Shown piece after piece: positions 53,887-63,456 of a DNA stretch of 64,000 nucleotides. The notes under the pieces were generated by a model. That model worked only from the letters and a program-made list of their open reading frames with translations. It did not search any database and was not told the DNA's origin. The DNA is from Sphingomonas jinjuensis. GTDB taxonomy: Bacteria > Pseudomonadota > Alphaproteobacteria > Sphingomonadales > Sphingomonadaceae. Location of the stretch: positions 434,001 through 498,000 of the forward strand of contig NZ_JACIEV010000001.1 of NCBI RefSeq assembly GCF_014197105.1, in the 5' to 3' direction. How positions within the stretch are numbered: position 1 is the first letter of the stretch; the number at the start of each line of letters is the position of its first letter. The translations under genes and the position numbers were made by a program.

Positions 53887-55430
53887 TGGCTTATGACGAG
53901 GCGATGGCCGCAGCGCGGCGCTGGTGCGGGCCCGAATCGGAACGCGTAGCCGAGGTCGAAGCACACGCGCCGGCCGCGACGCATGATACGCGCGCGCTGG
54001 AGGAAGCACTGTCCTTCGCCGCGGCGCTGTGCGGCGTGCCGACGGCGTTCGTCAGCCTGGTCGGCGCGACCGAGCAGCGGCTGGTTGCGAAGGTCGGTAC
54101 CGACCTGGAGACGACCAATCGCGAGGTTTCGTTCTGTCAGTGGACGATCCGCGAAGGCGAGCTGATGGTCGTCCCCGATGCGCTGGCCGACCCGCGCTTC
54201 GCCGACGGGCCGCTGGTGGTCGGGCCACCGCACATCCGCTTCTATGCCGGCGCGCCGCTGGTGGCGCGATCGGGCGCTGCGATCGGGTCGCTGTGCGTCA
54301 TCGATACCGAGCCGCATCCCGACGGGCTGACGCCGCTTCAGATGCAGGGGATGCGCGTGCTCGCCGCGAGCGTCATGGCGCGACTGCGCGACCGGCGCGA
54401 GGCGGAGGATCGCGACGTCGCCGTCGGCGAGACCCGGCGTGCGCTGTCGGACAGCGAGAACCGCTTTCGCACGCTGGCCGACACCATGCCGCAGATGGTG
54501 TGGTCGACGCTGCCCGATGGCTATCACGACTATTACAACGCCCGCTGGTACGAATTCACCGGCACCCCGCCCGGCAGCACCGACGGCGAGGGCTGGAACG
54601 ACATGTTCCATCCCGACGACCAGGACCGTGCCTGGACGGTCTGGCGCCACAGCCTGGACACGGGCGACCCGTACCAGATCGAATATCGGCTGCGGCATGC
54701 CGACGGCACCTATCGCTGGGTATTGGGGCGGGCGCTGCCGATCCGCGACGAGCAGGGCGCGATCACGCGCTGGTTCGGCACCTGCACCGACATCCATCAG
54801 CAGAAGCTGGCGCTGGAAGAGCGCGAGATCATCAGCCAGGAATTGTCGCACCGGATCAAGAACATCTTCGCGGTCATCGCCGGGTTGATCGGCTTCGCGG
54901 CGCGGCGTCGGCCCGAATTCGGACCGGCGGCGAGCGACCTGCGCGACCGCATCACCGCGCTCGGCCGGGCGCATGATTTCGTCAGGCCGCACAGCCACAG
55001 CTCGCGACCGATGATGCGCCAGGACAGCCTGATCGGGCTGCTCGGCGAGCTGTTCGCGCCCTATGAGCGCAGCGAGGCGCGGCGCTTCGTGATCGAGGGC
55101 GACGACGTGGCGATCGACGACCGATCGGCGACGCCGCTCGCGCTGCTGTTCCACGAGCTGGCGACGAACGCGAGCAAGTACGGCGCCCTGGCGAACGACA
55201 GGGGCCATGTCGCGATCACGCTGTCGAGCGACGGCCCGCAGGTGACGATCGGTTGGCGCGAGCAGGGTGGCCCCCCGGTGACGGCGCCGGCCGAGGCATC
55301 TGGCTTCGGCAGCCAGCTGATCGAGATGAGCGCGGTGCGCCAGCTTGGCGGGACGGTGGAGCGGGCGTGGCCGGCCGAGGGGCTGGCGATGACGGTTCGG
55401 CTGCCGGCGGCGGCGCTCAGCCGGGGGTGA
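53886..55430 (+). CDS. GAF-PAS HWE-family histidine kinase
   Basis: 514-residue sensor kinase without membrane segments. A GAF domain (about 35-170) and a PAS domain (about 190-310, W-Y-E-F-T-G-T and H-P-D-D) are followed by an HWE-type kinase: phosphoacceptor H in E-L-S-H-R-I-K-N near residue 322, N-box H-E-L-A-T-N-A-S-K-Y-G-A and G-F-G-S-Q-L-I. The start overlaps the ssb stop (TGATG). No partner regulator is adjacent. HWE kinases often serve light or general stress response. Confidence 0.9.
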   Translation: MAYDEAMAAARRWCGPESERVAEVEAHAPAATHDTRALEEALSFAAALCGVPTAFVSLVGATEQRLVAKVGTDLETTNREVSFCQWTIREGELMVVPDALADPRFADGPLVVGPPHIRFYAGAPLVARSGAAIGSLCVIDTEPHPDGLTPLQMQGMRVLAASVMARLRDRREAEDRDVAVGETRRALSDSENRFRTLADTMPQMVWSTLPDGYHDYYNARWYEFTGTPPGSTDGEGWNDMFHPDDQDRAWTVWRHSLDTGDPYQIEYRLRHADGTYRWVLGRALPIRDEQGAITRWFGTCTDIHQQKLALEEREIISQELSHRIKNIFAVIAGLIGFAARRRPEFGPAASDLRDRITALGRAHDFVRPHSHSSRPMMRQDSLIGLLGELFAPYERSEARRFVIEGDDVAIDDRSATPLALLFHELATNASKYGALANDRGHVAITLSSDGPQVTIGWREQGGPPVTAPAEASGFGSQLIEMSAVRQLGGTVERAWPAEGLAMTVRLPAAALSRG

Positions 55431-55463
55431 CGGTAGTGCGCCGTGCCTTCCGTCAGGCGCGGA

Positions 55464-56117
55464 TCAGCCGGTAAGGGTGATCGTGCTTCTGACGCGGACG
55501 TCGGTGGGGTCGATCGACATCTCGCCGCCGACGAAGCTTGCTTCCATCTGCACGACGTCGCGGGGATCGTTGGCCCGCGGAAGGAGCGATCGCAGTGTGG
55601 CGCGGACGCCGTGCGTGGGCGACCGTTCCTTGATCCAACTGGTGAAGACGTGCGTCGCCAGCGGCGCGGTAGCCGTGGCAGGCTGGGTCAGGCGACGGTC
55701 CCAGCCGATCGCCGGATGGAAGCGCTCTGCGAAAAGCGCGGCATGGGCGGCAGGATCGGTGGTTTCGGTCACCATGATGTCGCAGGCAGGCCGAAGCCGC
55801 CAGGTGATGACCCACAGATGACCGTCGGCAAGTGGATAGCGGGTCAGCGTGCGCGGCCGGTCAATGCCCTGGTTGGCGGTGGTGACATAGCGCTGGAGCA
55901 GTGGCGGCAATGCCGCCAGTGACTGGCCGACGCCGCCGTAGACTTCGCCGGTGAGCGACGGCTGCGCGTCGAGTCGCGCCGCCGCCGCCTTGCAGCTTGC
56001 AATGGCGGCATCGAAGACGATCAGTGGCGGGGCGTCGACGTGGCGCGCGGTGACGGGCGTCGAGACGAGGAGGCCGGCGGCGAGCAGCGCACGGATGGCG
56101 GCGGGAAGCGGGGGCAT
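55464..56117 (-). CDS. Exported protein of unknown function
   Basis: 217-residue protein with a signal peptide (hydrophobic run to S-T-P-V-T-A). It has three cysteines. I recognise no catalytic motif. The ATG at 56117 is at the signal start. It is oriented toward the kinase gene and faces away from tadA's upstream side. Function not assigned. Confidence 0.7.
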   Translation of the reverse strand: MPPLPAAIRALLAAGLLVSTPVTARHVDAPPLIVFDAAIASCKAAAARLDAQPSLTGEVYGGVGQSLAALPPLLQRYVTTANQGIDRPRTLTRYPLADGHLWVITWRLRPACDIMVTETTDPAAHAALFAERFHPAIGWDRRLTQPATATAPLATHVFTSWIKERSPTHGVRATLRSLLPRANDPRDVVQMEASFVGGEMSIDPTDVRVRSTITLTG

Positions 56118-56219
56118 CGGTAACCTCGTCGTGATGGCGCACGATGCCTAGCGGGATGGACTTAAGAGATGGTGCAGCGGGCCGGCGCAGATTTCCCGGC
56201 TCGCCGCCTGGTGTCGCTG

Positions 56220-56669
56220 CTATCGCCGTTCCGCAAAGAACCGCCGAAGCAAATCGGCCGATTCGCGCTCGCCGATTCCGGCATAGACGTCCGGCCGGTG
56301 ATGGCAGGTCGGCTGGGTGAAGAAACGGGGCCCGTGTTCGACCGCGCCGCCCTTGGGATCGGGGGCGCTGTAATAGACGCGGGCGATTCGGGCGTGGGCG
56401 ATGGCACCGGCGCACATCGCGCAGGGCTCCAGCGTCACCCACAGGTCGCAATCCTCCAGCCGGTCGCGGCCTAGCGCGGCAGCGGCGGCGCGGATCGCCA
56501 GCATTTCGGCGTGCGCAGTGGGATCGTGGAGCGTGCGGGGGGCGTTGGCGGCGGTGGCGACGATCCTATCGCCCAGCATCACCACCGCACCGACGGGTAC
56601 TTCGCCCGACGCGGCGGCAGCGGTGGCGGCGTCGAGGGCGTGGCGCATCGGGGCGGGCAGCGGGAACAC
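56220..56669 (-). CDS. tadA: tRNA-specific adenosine deaminase
   Basis: 149-residue zinc enzyme that makes inosine at wobble A34 of tRNA-Arg(ACG). The zinc and proton-shuttle motif is H-A-E-M in T-A-H-A-E-M-L, with P-C-A-M-C. It starts with GTG at 56669; ATG at 56648 is another candidate. Length is normal. Confidence 0.93.
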   Translation of the reverse strand: MFPLPAPMRHALDAATAAAASGEVPVGAVVMLGDRIVATAANAPRTLHDPTAHAEMLAIRAAAAALGRDRLEDCDLWVTLEPCAMCAGAIAHARIARVYYSAPDPKGGAVEHGPRFFTQPTCHHRPDVYAGIGERESADLLRRFFAERR

Positions 56670-56712
56670 CCGTCCCGCTTGCCCTATCGCCGCAGGCCCC
56701 GTCCAGCGGCCG

Positions 56713-56922
56713 TCAGCGCTGCTCGGCGGGCTTCTGGACGTCGACGGTCGGGACCTGGACGGTCTTGTTCTCGGTCCCGACGGTCACGCGGGCGACATCG
56801 GCCTTGAAGGCGGGCGCCTGGACAACGGCGGGGCGGGTCTGGTCGATGCTGACGATGCCGAAATACATGAGCGCGATGAGGACCAGCGCCGCGACGGCGA
56901 GGAGGGTGAGCAGAGCGCGCAT
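56713..56922 (-). CDS. Small single-pass membrane protein
   Basis: 69-residue protein starting M-R-A-L-L-T-L-L-A-V-A-A-L with one membrane helix. The rest is periplasmic and Thr/Val/Gln-rich. ATG 56922 is chosen over the longer frame to 56994. It is followed by tadA after 43 bases on the same strand. I do not recognise it. Confidence 0.6.
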   Translation of the reverse strand: MRALLTLLAVAALVLIALMYFGIVSIDQTRPAVVQAPAFKADVARVTVGTENKTVQVPTVDVQKPAEQR

Positions 56923-57067
56923 CGTCGGATACCTTTTCGTGAATGGATCGCTGGCGTAACAACGCCGTGTATCGCCGGCTGGTTGCATGGCCATGCGGTT
57001 GACGGATCACCCCCGAGCCGCTAGTGGCGCACGCTTTCCGGGCAACCGAAATTCAGGATCGAAAACC

Positions 57068-57367
57068 ATGTCGCGCATCTGCGAGCTGACCGGCAAGGGC
57101 CGGCAGGTGGGGAACAACGTTTCCCACGCCAACAACAAGACCAAGCGTACCTTTCTGCCGAACCTGCAGAATGTGTCGCTGATCTCCGACGCCCTCGACC
57201 AGACCGTGCGTCTGCGCGTGTCGACGCACGGCCTGCGCTCGGTGGAGCACAATGGCGGTCTCGACAACTGGCTGGTCAAGACCAGCAACGAGAAGCTGTC
57301 GGCGCGCTGCCGCAAGCTGAAGAAGGACATCCTGAAGAAGCGCTCGTCGGCCGCCGTCGCGGCCTGA
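57068..57367 (+). CDS. rpmB: 50S ribosomal protein L28
   Basis: 99-residue ribosomal protein. The start [11 protein letters not shown] and [13 protein letters not shown] are standard L28. The ATG at 57068 is chosen; the upstream frame is not L28-like. A strong terminator lies about 30 bases past the stop. Confidence 0.97.
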   Translation: MSRICELTGKGRQVGNNVSHANNKTKRTFLPNLQNVSLISDALDQTVRLRVSTHGLRSVEHNGGLDNWLVKTSNEKLSARCRKLKKDILKKRSSAAVAA

Positions 57368-57398
57368 CACCTTCTTCACGGTTCGGGCCTGACGAAAG

Positions 57399-57428
57399 CC
57401 CGCCGCTTCGGGGAAGCGGCGGGTTTTT
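57399..57428 (+). terminator. Rho-independent terminator of rpmB
   Basis: CCCGCCGCTT-CGGGG-AAGCGGCGGG followed by TTTTT. Strong 10-bp stem and clear T-tract. Confidence 0.93.
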
Positions 57429-57450
57429 CGCGTTGCGCCTGTGCGCGACG

Positions 57451-58413
57451 TTAGGCGTCGAGCCTGAACTTCAGCAGGAGCGAGCGTTCCAGGATCAGCT
57501 GATTGTCGTCGGCGACGATCCAGATGACGGTGGCGCCGCCTTCGCGAATCGCCGCCACGCCTTCGAAATTGTCGTGGATCAGCGGCGCGGCGAGCGTCGC
57601 GATCGTTCGACCGGTGACGATCGCGCCGGGCCGAATCGTCGCCGGGTCGACGATCATCAGCCGGCTCGCGAATCGCAGCGGGAATTGCCAGTTGCGCAGC
57701 AGGATGAGCAGCCGGCCATCGGGCAGCTCGCAGCCGTCGCTGGGATTATAGCCGTCCGGCGGCACGAAGCGGAAGGCGAAGGGCTGGGCGCCGCGGACGG
57801 GATCGCCGGGAAAGACCAGGCCCTCGCGCAGCGATTCGTTCTTGGGCGGGTCTTCGCTGATGACGATGAAGCGACCGTCGCGCAGGCGGATCATCGTTTC
57901 CGGTCCGCCGTTGCGGCGCCAGCGGCGCATGGGTGACGGCTGGACGTAGCGCTCGGTGCGGGTGAACCCGGCGTCATAGCGCCAGATCTCGTTGACCGAT
58001 TCGAAGCCGACCCAGACGTGGCGACCGTCGGTCACCAGCGATTCGCTGTCGCGATCGCTGCGCTGCTGGCCGTTGCGCGGACCGCCGGGGACATGCGCGA
58101 AGTCGGGCGCGACGATTCGCCAGTCGGGCGTCAGCGTGAAGCGGACGATGCTGCCGCCGTCGCTGAGGAGGGTGAAGCGGCGCCCGTCGGTATGCAGCGC
58201 CGAAAAGCCTCCGAACGCCTTGTCGGGACTGTTCAGGGCAAGGCCGCCGAGGAAGGTCAGCGCACCGACGCGGCGGCGGGCGGGGTCGGCGGGATCGAGC
58301 GACACGCGCACGGCGGTCATTCGCGCGGTCGCGTCGAGGAAGCGCAGGCGCTCCTCACCGGCCCAGCCGGGTACCAGCAGCAGCACCGCAAGGACGACGA
58401 AGACGATGCGCAC
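57451..58413 (-). CDS. Exported esterase-like/phytase-like protein
   Basis: 320-residue exported protein with a signal ending V-P-G-W-A-G. It has beta-propeller-like sequence (G-G-F-S-A-L, D-R-D-S-E-S-L, D-N-F-E-G-V-A), matching the 'esterase-like activity of phytase' family. Substrate unknown. It converges on rpmB. Confidence 0.8.
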   Translation of the reverse strand: MRIVFVVLAVLLLVPGWAGEERLRFLDATARMTAVRVSLDPADPARRRVGALTFLGGLALNSPDKAFGGFSALHTDGRRFTLLSDGGSIVRFTLTPDWRIVAPDFAHVPGGPRNGQQRSDRDSESLVTDGRHVWVGFESVNEIWRYDAGFTRTERYVQPSPMRRWRRNGGPETMIRLRDGRFIVISEDPPKNESLREGLVFPGDPVRGAQPFAFRFVPPDGYNPSDGCELPDGRLLILLRNWQFPLRFASRLMIVDPATIRPGAIVTGRTIATLAAPLIHDNFEGVAAIREGGATVIWIVADDNQLILERSLLLKFRLDA

Positions 58414-58574
58414 ATCGCGCGTCTAAGCGTCTCCGCCGCCCGGCGGAAGCCTGAACCCCCGATAACGGGTGCATTCAGCGTCGGCTCAACGCGAATCGGC
58501 CAGAAGCATCGTCATCGACGGACGAGTCCCCCTTTGCGGCGGACCTCTCCAGCCGAAGAGACGACGGGAGACGA

Positions 58575-58937
58575 ATGATGTTCAAGAAGCTTTCACTGGT
58601 CGGCGCGGCGCTGGCGATGGGCGCGACCACCCTGGTTCCCGCGACCCCGGCGGCTGCGCAGCGCGGTTATTACGGCGACCGCTACGATCGCGGTGACCGT
58701 TATGCGCGGGGTAACCGCGGCTATTATCGCGAGAGCTATCAAAATTATCGCGCGCGCCAGAAGTGCAACGACGGCGACGGCGGCACCATCGTCGGCGCGA
58801 TCGCCGGCGGCCTGCTGGGCCACACCGTCGCGGGTCGCGGCGACCGCACGCTCGGCGCGGTGCTGGGTGCCGGCGCCGGAGCGCTGGCCGGCCGCGCGAT
58901 CGATCGATCCGATCGTCCGGGTTACTGCCGCCGCTAA
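58575..58937 (+). CDS. Glycine-zipper 2TM-domain protein
   Basis: 120-residue exported protein. A signal ends T-P-A-A-A-Q. An Arg/Tyr/Gly/Asp-rich stretch follows, then a glycine-zipper (I-V-G-A-I-A-G-G-L-L-G-H and L-G-A-V-L-G-A-G-A-G-A-L-A-G). Such proteins sit in the outer membrane; a Tyr-rich part suggests envelope association. ATG 58575 or 58578. Confidence 0.8.
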   Translation: MMFKKLSLVGAALAMGATTLVPATPAAAQRGYYGDRYDRGDRYARGNRGYYRESYQNYRARQKCNDGDGGTIVGAIAGGLLGHTVAGRGDRTLGAVLGAGAGALAGRAIDRSDRPGYCRR

Positions 58938-59366
58938 GTCGGCAGTACGCGTACCCCTTGTAGCGTAACGGGGTGAGGGGTCGGTTGCGAAAGCAGCCGG
59001 CCCCTCTGTTCGTTCGGGCGCGGCCACGGCCGTGCGGTGCGCGCGAAACGCCGCAGCGCCCGAACCGGCCGGCGGGTCGGCACAGCCGAACCCGGTCGAC
59101 GTCACGCCGGCGGCTTTGCCGTCGGCGGTGGGGGATGCGCTGGGGCGCTTTCACACCCCCGTTCGTCGTGAGCTTGGCGAAGGATGGGTCGCCGACGGGT
59201 GCTTCGACAGGGTCAGCGCGACGGGTGACGGGGTAGAGGGCCGCGGGCGCGGCGACGGCTAAGCCGCCGCCGTGACGTCGAACGGGATCGGCTGGCGCCG
59301 ACCCGCCGGCCGTGCCGGGCGCTCGCGCGGTGCGCGACCGGCCCGCGACGCGCGGGCCTGCGCCCG
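58938..59366. other. Gene-free region between glycine-zipper gene and phbB
   Basis: About 430 bases without a credible gene. It holds a dispersed repeat (59156-59230) and many GC-rich dyads. No clear terminator with a T-tract was seen for either convergent gene. Confidence 0.55.
59156..59230. repeat. Dispersed repeat, GTTCGTCGTGAGC type
   Basis: CCCCCGTTCGTCGTGAGC...GGCGAAGG then GCTTCGACAGGGTCAGC...GACGGG. Related to 44802-44911. Confidence 0.55.
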
Positions 59367-60089
59367 TCAGTACATATGCTGCCCACCGTTGATCGACAGC
59401 GTCGAGCCGGTGACGAAGCCGCCCTCCTCCGAACACAGGAACGCCACGCCGCGCGCGATCTCTTCCGCCTTGCCCAAGCGGCCGACGGGGATCTTGGCTA
59501 CGATCTTTTCCAGCACCTCGCCCGGGACCGCGGCGACCATGTCGGTGTCGATGTAGCCGGGGGCGATCGCGTTGACGGTGACGCCGGCGCGCGCGCCTTC
59601 CTGGGCCAGCGCCTTGGTGAAGCCGTGGATGCCGCTCTTCGCCGCGGCATAGTTGACCTGGCCGTATTGGCCCGCCTGGCCGTTGATCGAGCCGATGTTG
59701 ACGATCCGGCCCCACTTCTTTTCACGCATGCCGGGAAAGACGGCCTTCGCCATGTTGAAGCAACCGCCCAGGTTGGTGTCGATCACTTCTTTCCACATGT
59801 CGTACGACATCTTCAGGATCGTGCCGTCGCGGGTGATGCCGGCGTTGTTGACGAGGACGTCGATCGGGCCGAGCTCGGCAGCGACCTGCGCGCAGCCTGC
59901 CTGGCATGCGTCGTAATCGGCGACGTCCCACTTATACGCCCTGATTCCGGTACGCTCGGTAAAGGCGCGCGCCCGCTCGTCGTTACCGGCATAATTGGCC
60001 GCGACCGTCATCCCGGCATCCTTGAGCGCCAGGCTGATCGCCTCGCCGATACCGCGCGTTCCACCCGTGACGATCGCCACCCGTGCCAT
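59367..60089 (-). CDS. phbB: Acetoacetyl-CoA reductase
   Basis: 240-residue short-chain dehydrogenase that reduces acetoacetyl-CoA to (R)-3-hydroxybutyryl-CoA for polyhydroxybutyrate. The NADPH loop is T-G-G-T-R-G-I-G, N-N-A-G-I-T-R-D follows, and catalytic Y-A-A-A-K. Length is typical. No phaA or phaC neighbours. Confidence 0.92.
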   Translation of the reverse strand: MARVAIVTGGTRGIGEAISLALKDAGMTVAANYAGNDERARAFTERTGIRAYKWDVADYDACQAGCAQVAAELGPIDVLVNNAGITRDGTILKMSYDMWKEVIDTNLGGCFNMAKAVFPGMREKKWGRIVNIGSINGQAGQYGQVNYAAAKSGIHGFTKALAQEGARAGVTVNAIAPGYIDTDMVAAVPGEVLEKIVAKIPVGRLGKAEEIARGVAFLCSEEGGFVTGSTLSINGGQHMY

Positions 60090-60118
60090 GCATTCTCTCC
60101 CAAAAGCTGGAGATGACG

Positions 60119-61126
60119 CTACGGGCGGGCGGCCCAGCCTTCAAGTTCACGTGCAAGTAAGCCGCGCAACATTTCGATCCCGACGGGGGTGTCGTTGAGG
60201 CAGGGAAGATAGGCGAAATGGGTTCCGCCTGCCGCGATGAAGGATTCGCGCCCGCGGATTGCGAGTTCCTCCAATGTCTCCAGGCAGTCGGCCGAGAAAC
60301 CGGGCGCGATCAGCGCGACCTTGCCGGTGCCGCCCTGCGCCAGTTGTTCGAGCGTGGTGTCGGTCGCGGGGCCGAGCCATTCGGCGGGACCGAAGCGCGA
60401 CTGGAAGGCCACAACGAGGTCGCGGCCCATCGCTTCGCCCAGCAGCCGCGCGGTCTTCTGGCAATGGCAGTGATAGGGGTCGCCGAGCGCCAGCGTTCGC
60501 TTGGGCATGCCGTGGAAGCTCGCGATGATCGCGTCGGGCACGAAGTCGAGCGTGGCGAGCCCGGCCTCGACGCTGGTCTTCAGCGCGTCGATATAGGCGG
60601 GATCGTCGTGATAGGGCGGCAGCGTGCGGATCGCTGGCTGCCAGCGCATCGTCGCGAGCTTCGCGAACGCCTTGTCGTTGGCGGTGGCGGTCGTGGCGGC
60701 GCAATATTGCGGGTAGAGCGGGGCGAGCAGGATGCGCTCGCAGCCCATGTCCTTCAGCGCCTGAAGCCGGTCACCGATCGCGGGGCGGCCATAGCGCATC
60801 GCCCAGTCGACGACGACGCCATCGCCGAACGTCCCCTCCAGCGCCTTGCCCTGCGCGCGGGTGATCGCGGCGAGCGGCGAGCCGTCTTCGGTCCAGACCT
60901 GGCTATAGGCGTGGGCGGATTTTTTGGGGCGGGTATTGAGGATGATGCCGCGCAGGATCGGCTGCCAGGCGATGGCGGGGAGCTCGACGACGCGGCGGTC
61001 GGAAAGGAATTCGGCAAGATAGCGCTTCACGCTGCGCGGCTCGGGCGAATCGGGTGTGCCGAGGTTGATAAGGAGGACGCCGATCTTGGGCGCCGGGATG
61101 GCGGGGTGTTCGGGGGGAAGCATCAT
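60119..61126 (-). CDS. hemH: Ferrochelatase
   Basis: 335-residue enzyme that inserts Fe2+ into protoporphyrin IX. It has G-V-L-L-I-N-L-G-T-P-D-S, the active-site histidine region S-F-H-G-M-P, and the late Q-S-R-F-G-P-A-E-W-L. ATG 61126 was chosen over upstream shadow. It completes the pathway with hemE and hemJ, 46 kb away. Confidence 0.94.
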   Translation of the reverse strand: MMLPPEHPAIPAPKIGVLLINLGTPDSPEPRSVKRYLAEFLSDRRVVELPAIAWQPILRGIILNTRPKKSAHAYSQVWTEDGSPLAAITRAQGKALEGTFGDGVVVDWAMRYGRPAIGDRLQALKDMGCERILLAPLYPQYCAATTATANDKAFAKLATMRWQPAIRTLPPYHDDPAYIDALKTSVEAGLATLDFVPDAIIASFHGMPKRTLALGDPYHCHCQKTARLLGEAMGRDLVVAFQSRFGPAEWLGPATDTTLEQLAQGGTGKVALIAPGFSADCLETLEELAIRGRESFIAAGGTHFAYLPCLNDTPVGIEMLRGLLARELEGWAARP

Positions 61127-61163
61127 CGTATGAGGTAAACCAACGGGGCGGGGTGTGTCTCCC

Positions 61164-63368
61164 TCACGACGCCCGCAGTGGTAGGCCGCGCAGCCGCTGT
61201 CCGGTGGCGGCGTGGATGGCGTTGGCGATGGCGGGGGCGACGGCGGGCACGCCGAGATCGCCGATGCCGCCCGAATCCTCATCGCTGGGGACAAATTCGA
61301 CGTTGATGTCGGGGGTGTCGGCGAGGCGGGGCAGGGCGAGCGAAGCGAACCCGCGCGCATCGGCAAGGTTGCGGGTATAGCCGGTGGCGCCACCGAGCGC
61401 CATCGCCATGCCGAAGATCAGGCCGCTCTCGATCTGCTGGCGAGCAAGGTCCGGATTGACCAGCCGACCGGCATCGACCGCGGCGACGAGGCGATCGACC
61501 GCCGGGCGCCCGTCGTCGTCGAGATGCGCTTCTGCCAGCACCGCGATGAAGCTGCCGCGAAAGGCGTGCGCCGCGATGCCCTGTCCGCCGCCGCTGGTGC
61601 CGCCGTCCCATCCGCCCAGCGCCGCCGCAGTGGTGAGGCAGCGGGCGAGGCGGGGGTTGCCGCCGAGCATGCCGATGCGGAACGACATCGGCTCCGAGCC
61701 GCTGGCGCGCGCAATTTCGTCCAGAAAGCACTCGGTGAAGAAGGCGGTGTAGCCATGCGCGCCGCCGCGCAGGTGGCCGGTAGGCAGGCCGATGTCGGCG
61801 GGGTGATGATCGACCGCCATCGCGGGCAGGCGATAGGGCGGGGCGGCACCGGCGACGGCATAGGGGTCGCCGCGGCGACCGGCGAGCGCCAGGTCGGTGA
61901 CGGCGCCGGGCATCAGCCGGTGCGCCAGCTCGGCGCCGGTCGCGGGCGCGGCGATGCGTGCGTGCCAGCCGAGGATCGCGCCGTTGCCCGCGAGGCGGGC
62001 GGCCATGCGTGCGCGTGCCGGCGGACGGACGCGATCGTGGACCAGGTCCTCGGCGCGCGGCCAGACCAGGCTGACGGGGCGCTTGAGCCGAAGCGCGAGG
62101 ATCGCGGCCTGCTCGGCGGCGAGCGCTTCGAGGTTGGCGCCGAACGAGCCGCCGGCGAGCATCGGATGGATGACGACGCTCGCTTCGGACACGCCGGCCG
62201 CCGCAGCGGCGGCGGCGCGCGCCAGGGAGGGCGCCTGCGTCGGCATCCAGAGTTCGAGCCGATCGTCGCGCCAGGCGGCCACCGCGCTCATCGTCTCGAT
62301 CGCGGCGTGGACGGCGGCGGCGGCGGTATAATCGGCGGCGATCGTACGGCCCGACGTCATGGCGGCATCGACGTCGCCGACCGCCGCGACACGGTGGCCG
62401 GGTTGGGCGAACGCGGCGGCCAGCGCTCGGTCGATCGAGGCCGAATCGATCAGGCCGCGCGTCTCGAAGCGTGGCGCGGCGGCGTCGAGCGCGCGGGTGG
62501 CCGCCCACCAGGTCGTGGCGACGGCAGCAACCCAGCGCGGGTTCTGGACGACGGCGATCGCGCCGCGCACGCGGTCGGCCGCCGCGGTGTCGACGCGGAT
62601 CAGGCGACTGTCGCCCGGGGGCGCCTGGCGGATCGCGGCATGGACCATGTCGGGCAGGCGGACGTCGCCGGCGAAATTGGCGGAGCCGTCGACCTTGGCC
62701 GGGGTGTCGAGGCGCGGGACCGACTGGCCGGCGAGCTTGCCCGCGCCCTGGGTGCCGATCGGGAGCGGATCGGGCACGGGGAAGCCGGTTGCCTCCGCGG
62801 CGAGCTCGGCGAAGCGCAGGCTGCGGTTGCCGGCGACGACGAAGCCCGCCTCCGTCCGGGTCTGGTTCCAGTCGATGCCCCAGCGCTGTGCCGCAGCCTG
62901 GCAGAGGAGGGCGCGGGCGGCGGCGGCGGCCTCGCGCAGCGGCGCCTCAAACTGGCGGACCGAGGTGGCGGCCCCGGTCAGCATCAGCGCGCTGCGTTTC
63001 GCCAGCGTGTCGCGGACGCCGGCCGGGAGGCGATCGAAGTTGCCCTCGAACAGCTCGTCGAGCGCGAGGGGGTTGGCGTAGAACGGCCCGATCGGCGCCG
63101 GTTCGACGCCGACGGTGCGCCAGTCGGCGCCAAGCTCGTCGGCGACGATCTGGGGCAGCGCGGTGTAGACGCCCTGGCCGTGCTCGCATTGCGGCACGAC
63201 GACGGTGACATGGCCGTCGATGCCGATCTTCAGCCAGGCGCCGAACGCGGTCTCACCCGGATTGAGCGTCAGCCTCGGCGTGTAGGTACGCGGCCACAGC
63301 GCCCAGGCGGCGATCAGGCCGATCCCGGCACCACCGCCGATCAAAATGTTGCGCCGGGTGACTGGCAT
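61164..63368 (-). CDS. IorB-like molybdopterin oxidoreductase large subunit
   Basis: 734-residue xanthine-dehydrogenase-family protein of the isoquinoline 1-oxidoreductase beta type. A Tat-like N-terminus (T-R-R-N-I-L-I-G-G-G) marks export. Family motifs are Q-C-E-H-G-Q-G-V-Y-T and G-G-S-F-G-A-N, with the glutamate-containing tail G-G-I-G-D-L-G-V-P. The 2Fe-2S small subunit (IorA-like) is not next to it, so its electron partner is elsewhere. Substrate unknown. Confidence 0.87.
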   Translation of the reverse strand: MPVTRRNILIGGGAGIGLIAAWALWPRTYTPRLTLNPGETAFGAWLKIGIDGHVTVVVPQCEHGQGVYTALPQIVADELGADWRTVGVEPAPIGPFYANPLALDELFEGNFDRLPAGVRDTLAKRSALMLTGAATSVRQFEAPLREAAAAARALLCQAAAQRWGIDWNQTRTEAGFVVAGNRSLRFAELAAEATGFPVPDPLPIGTQGAGKLAGQSVPRLDTPAKVDGSANFAGDVRLPDMVHAAIRQAPPGDSRLIRVDTAAADRVRGAIAVVQNPRWVAAVATTWWAATRALDAAAPRFETRGLIDSASIDRALAAAFAQPGHRVAAVGDVDAAMTSGRTIAADYTAAAAVHAAIETMSAVAAWRDDRLELWMPTQAPSLARAAAAAAAGVSEASVVIHPMLAGGSFGANLEALAAEQAAILALRLKRPVSLVWPRAEDLVHDRVRPPARARMAARLAGNGAILGWHARIAAPATGAELAHRLMPGAVTDLALAGRRGDPYAVAGAAPPYRLPAMAVDHHPADIGLPTGHLRGGAHGYTAFFTECFLDEIARASGSEPMSFRIGMLGGNPRLARCLTTAAALGGWDGGTSGGGQGIAAHAFRGSFIAVLAEAHLDDDGRPAVDRLVAAVDAGRLVNPDLARQQIESGLIFGMAMALGGATGYTRNLADARGFASLALPRLADTPDINVEFVPSDEDSGGIGDLGVPAVAPAIANAIHAATGQRLRGLPLRAS

Positions 63369-63456
63369 GGCGGCTGCCGTAGCGCGTCATGACGTCGGCG
63401 TCATCGGGCGGTGTGGGGGGGATCATGTGGGGGGCGGTAGGTTCGAGTCAAATGTC

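Noticed and set aside
61212..63392. 726-residue forward frame opposite the molybdopterin gene
   Set aside because: Long only because of high GC; composition is a shadow and the reverse frame has clear motifs.
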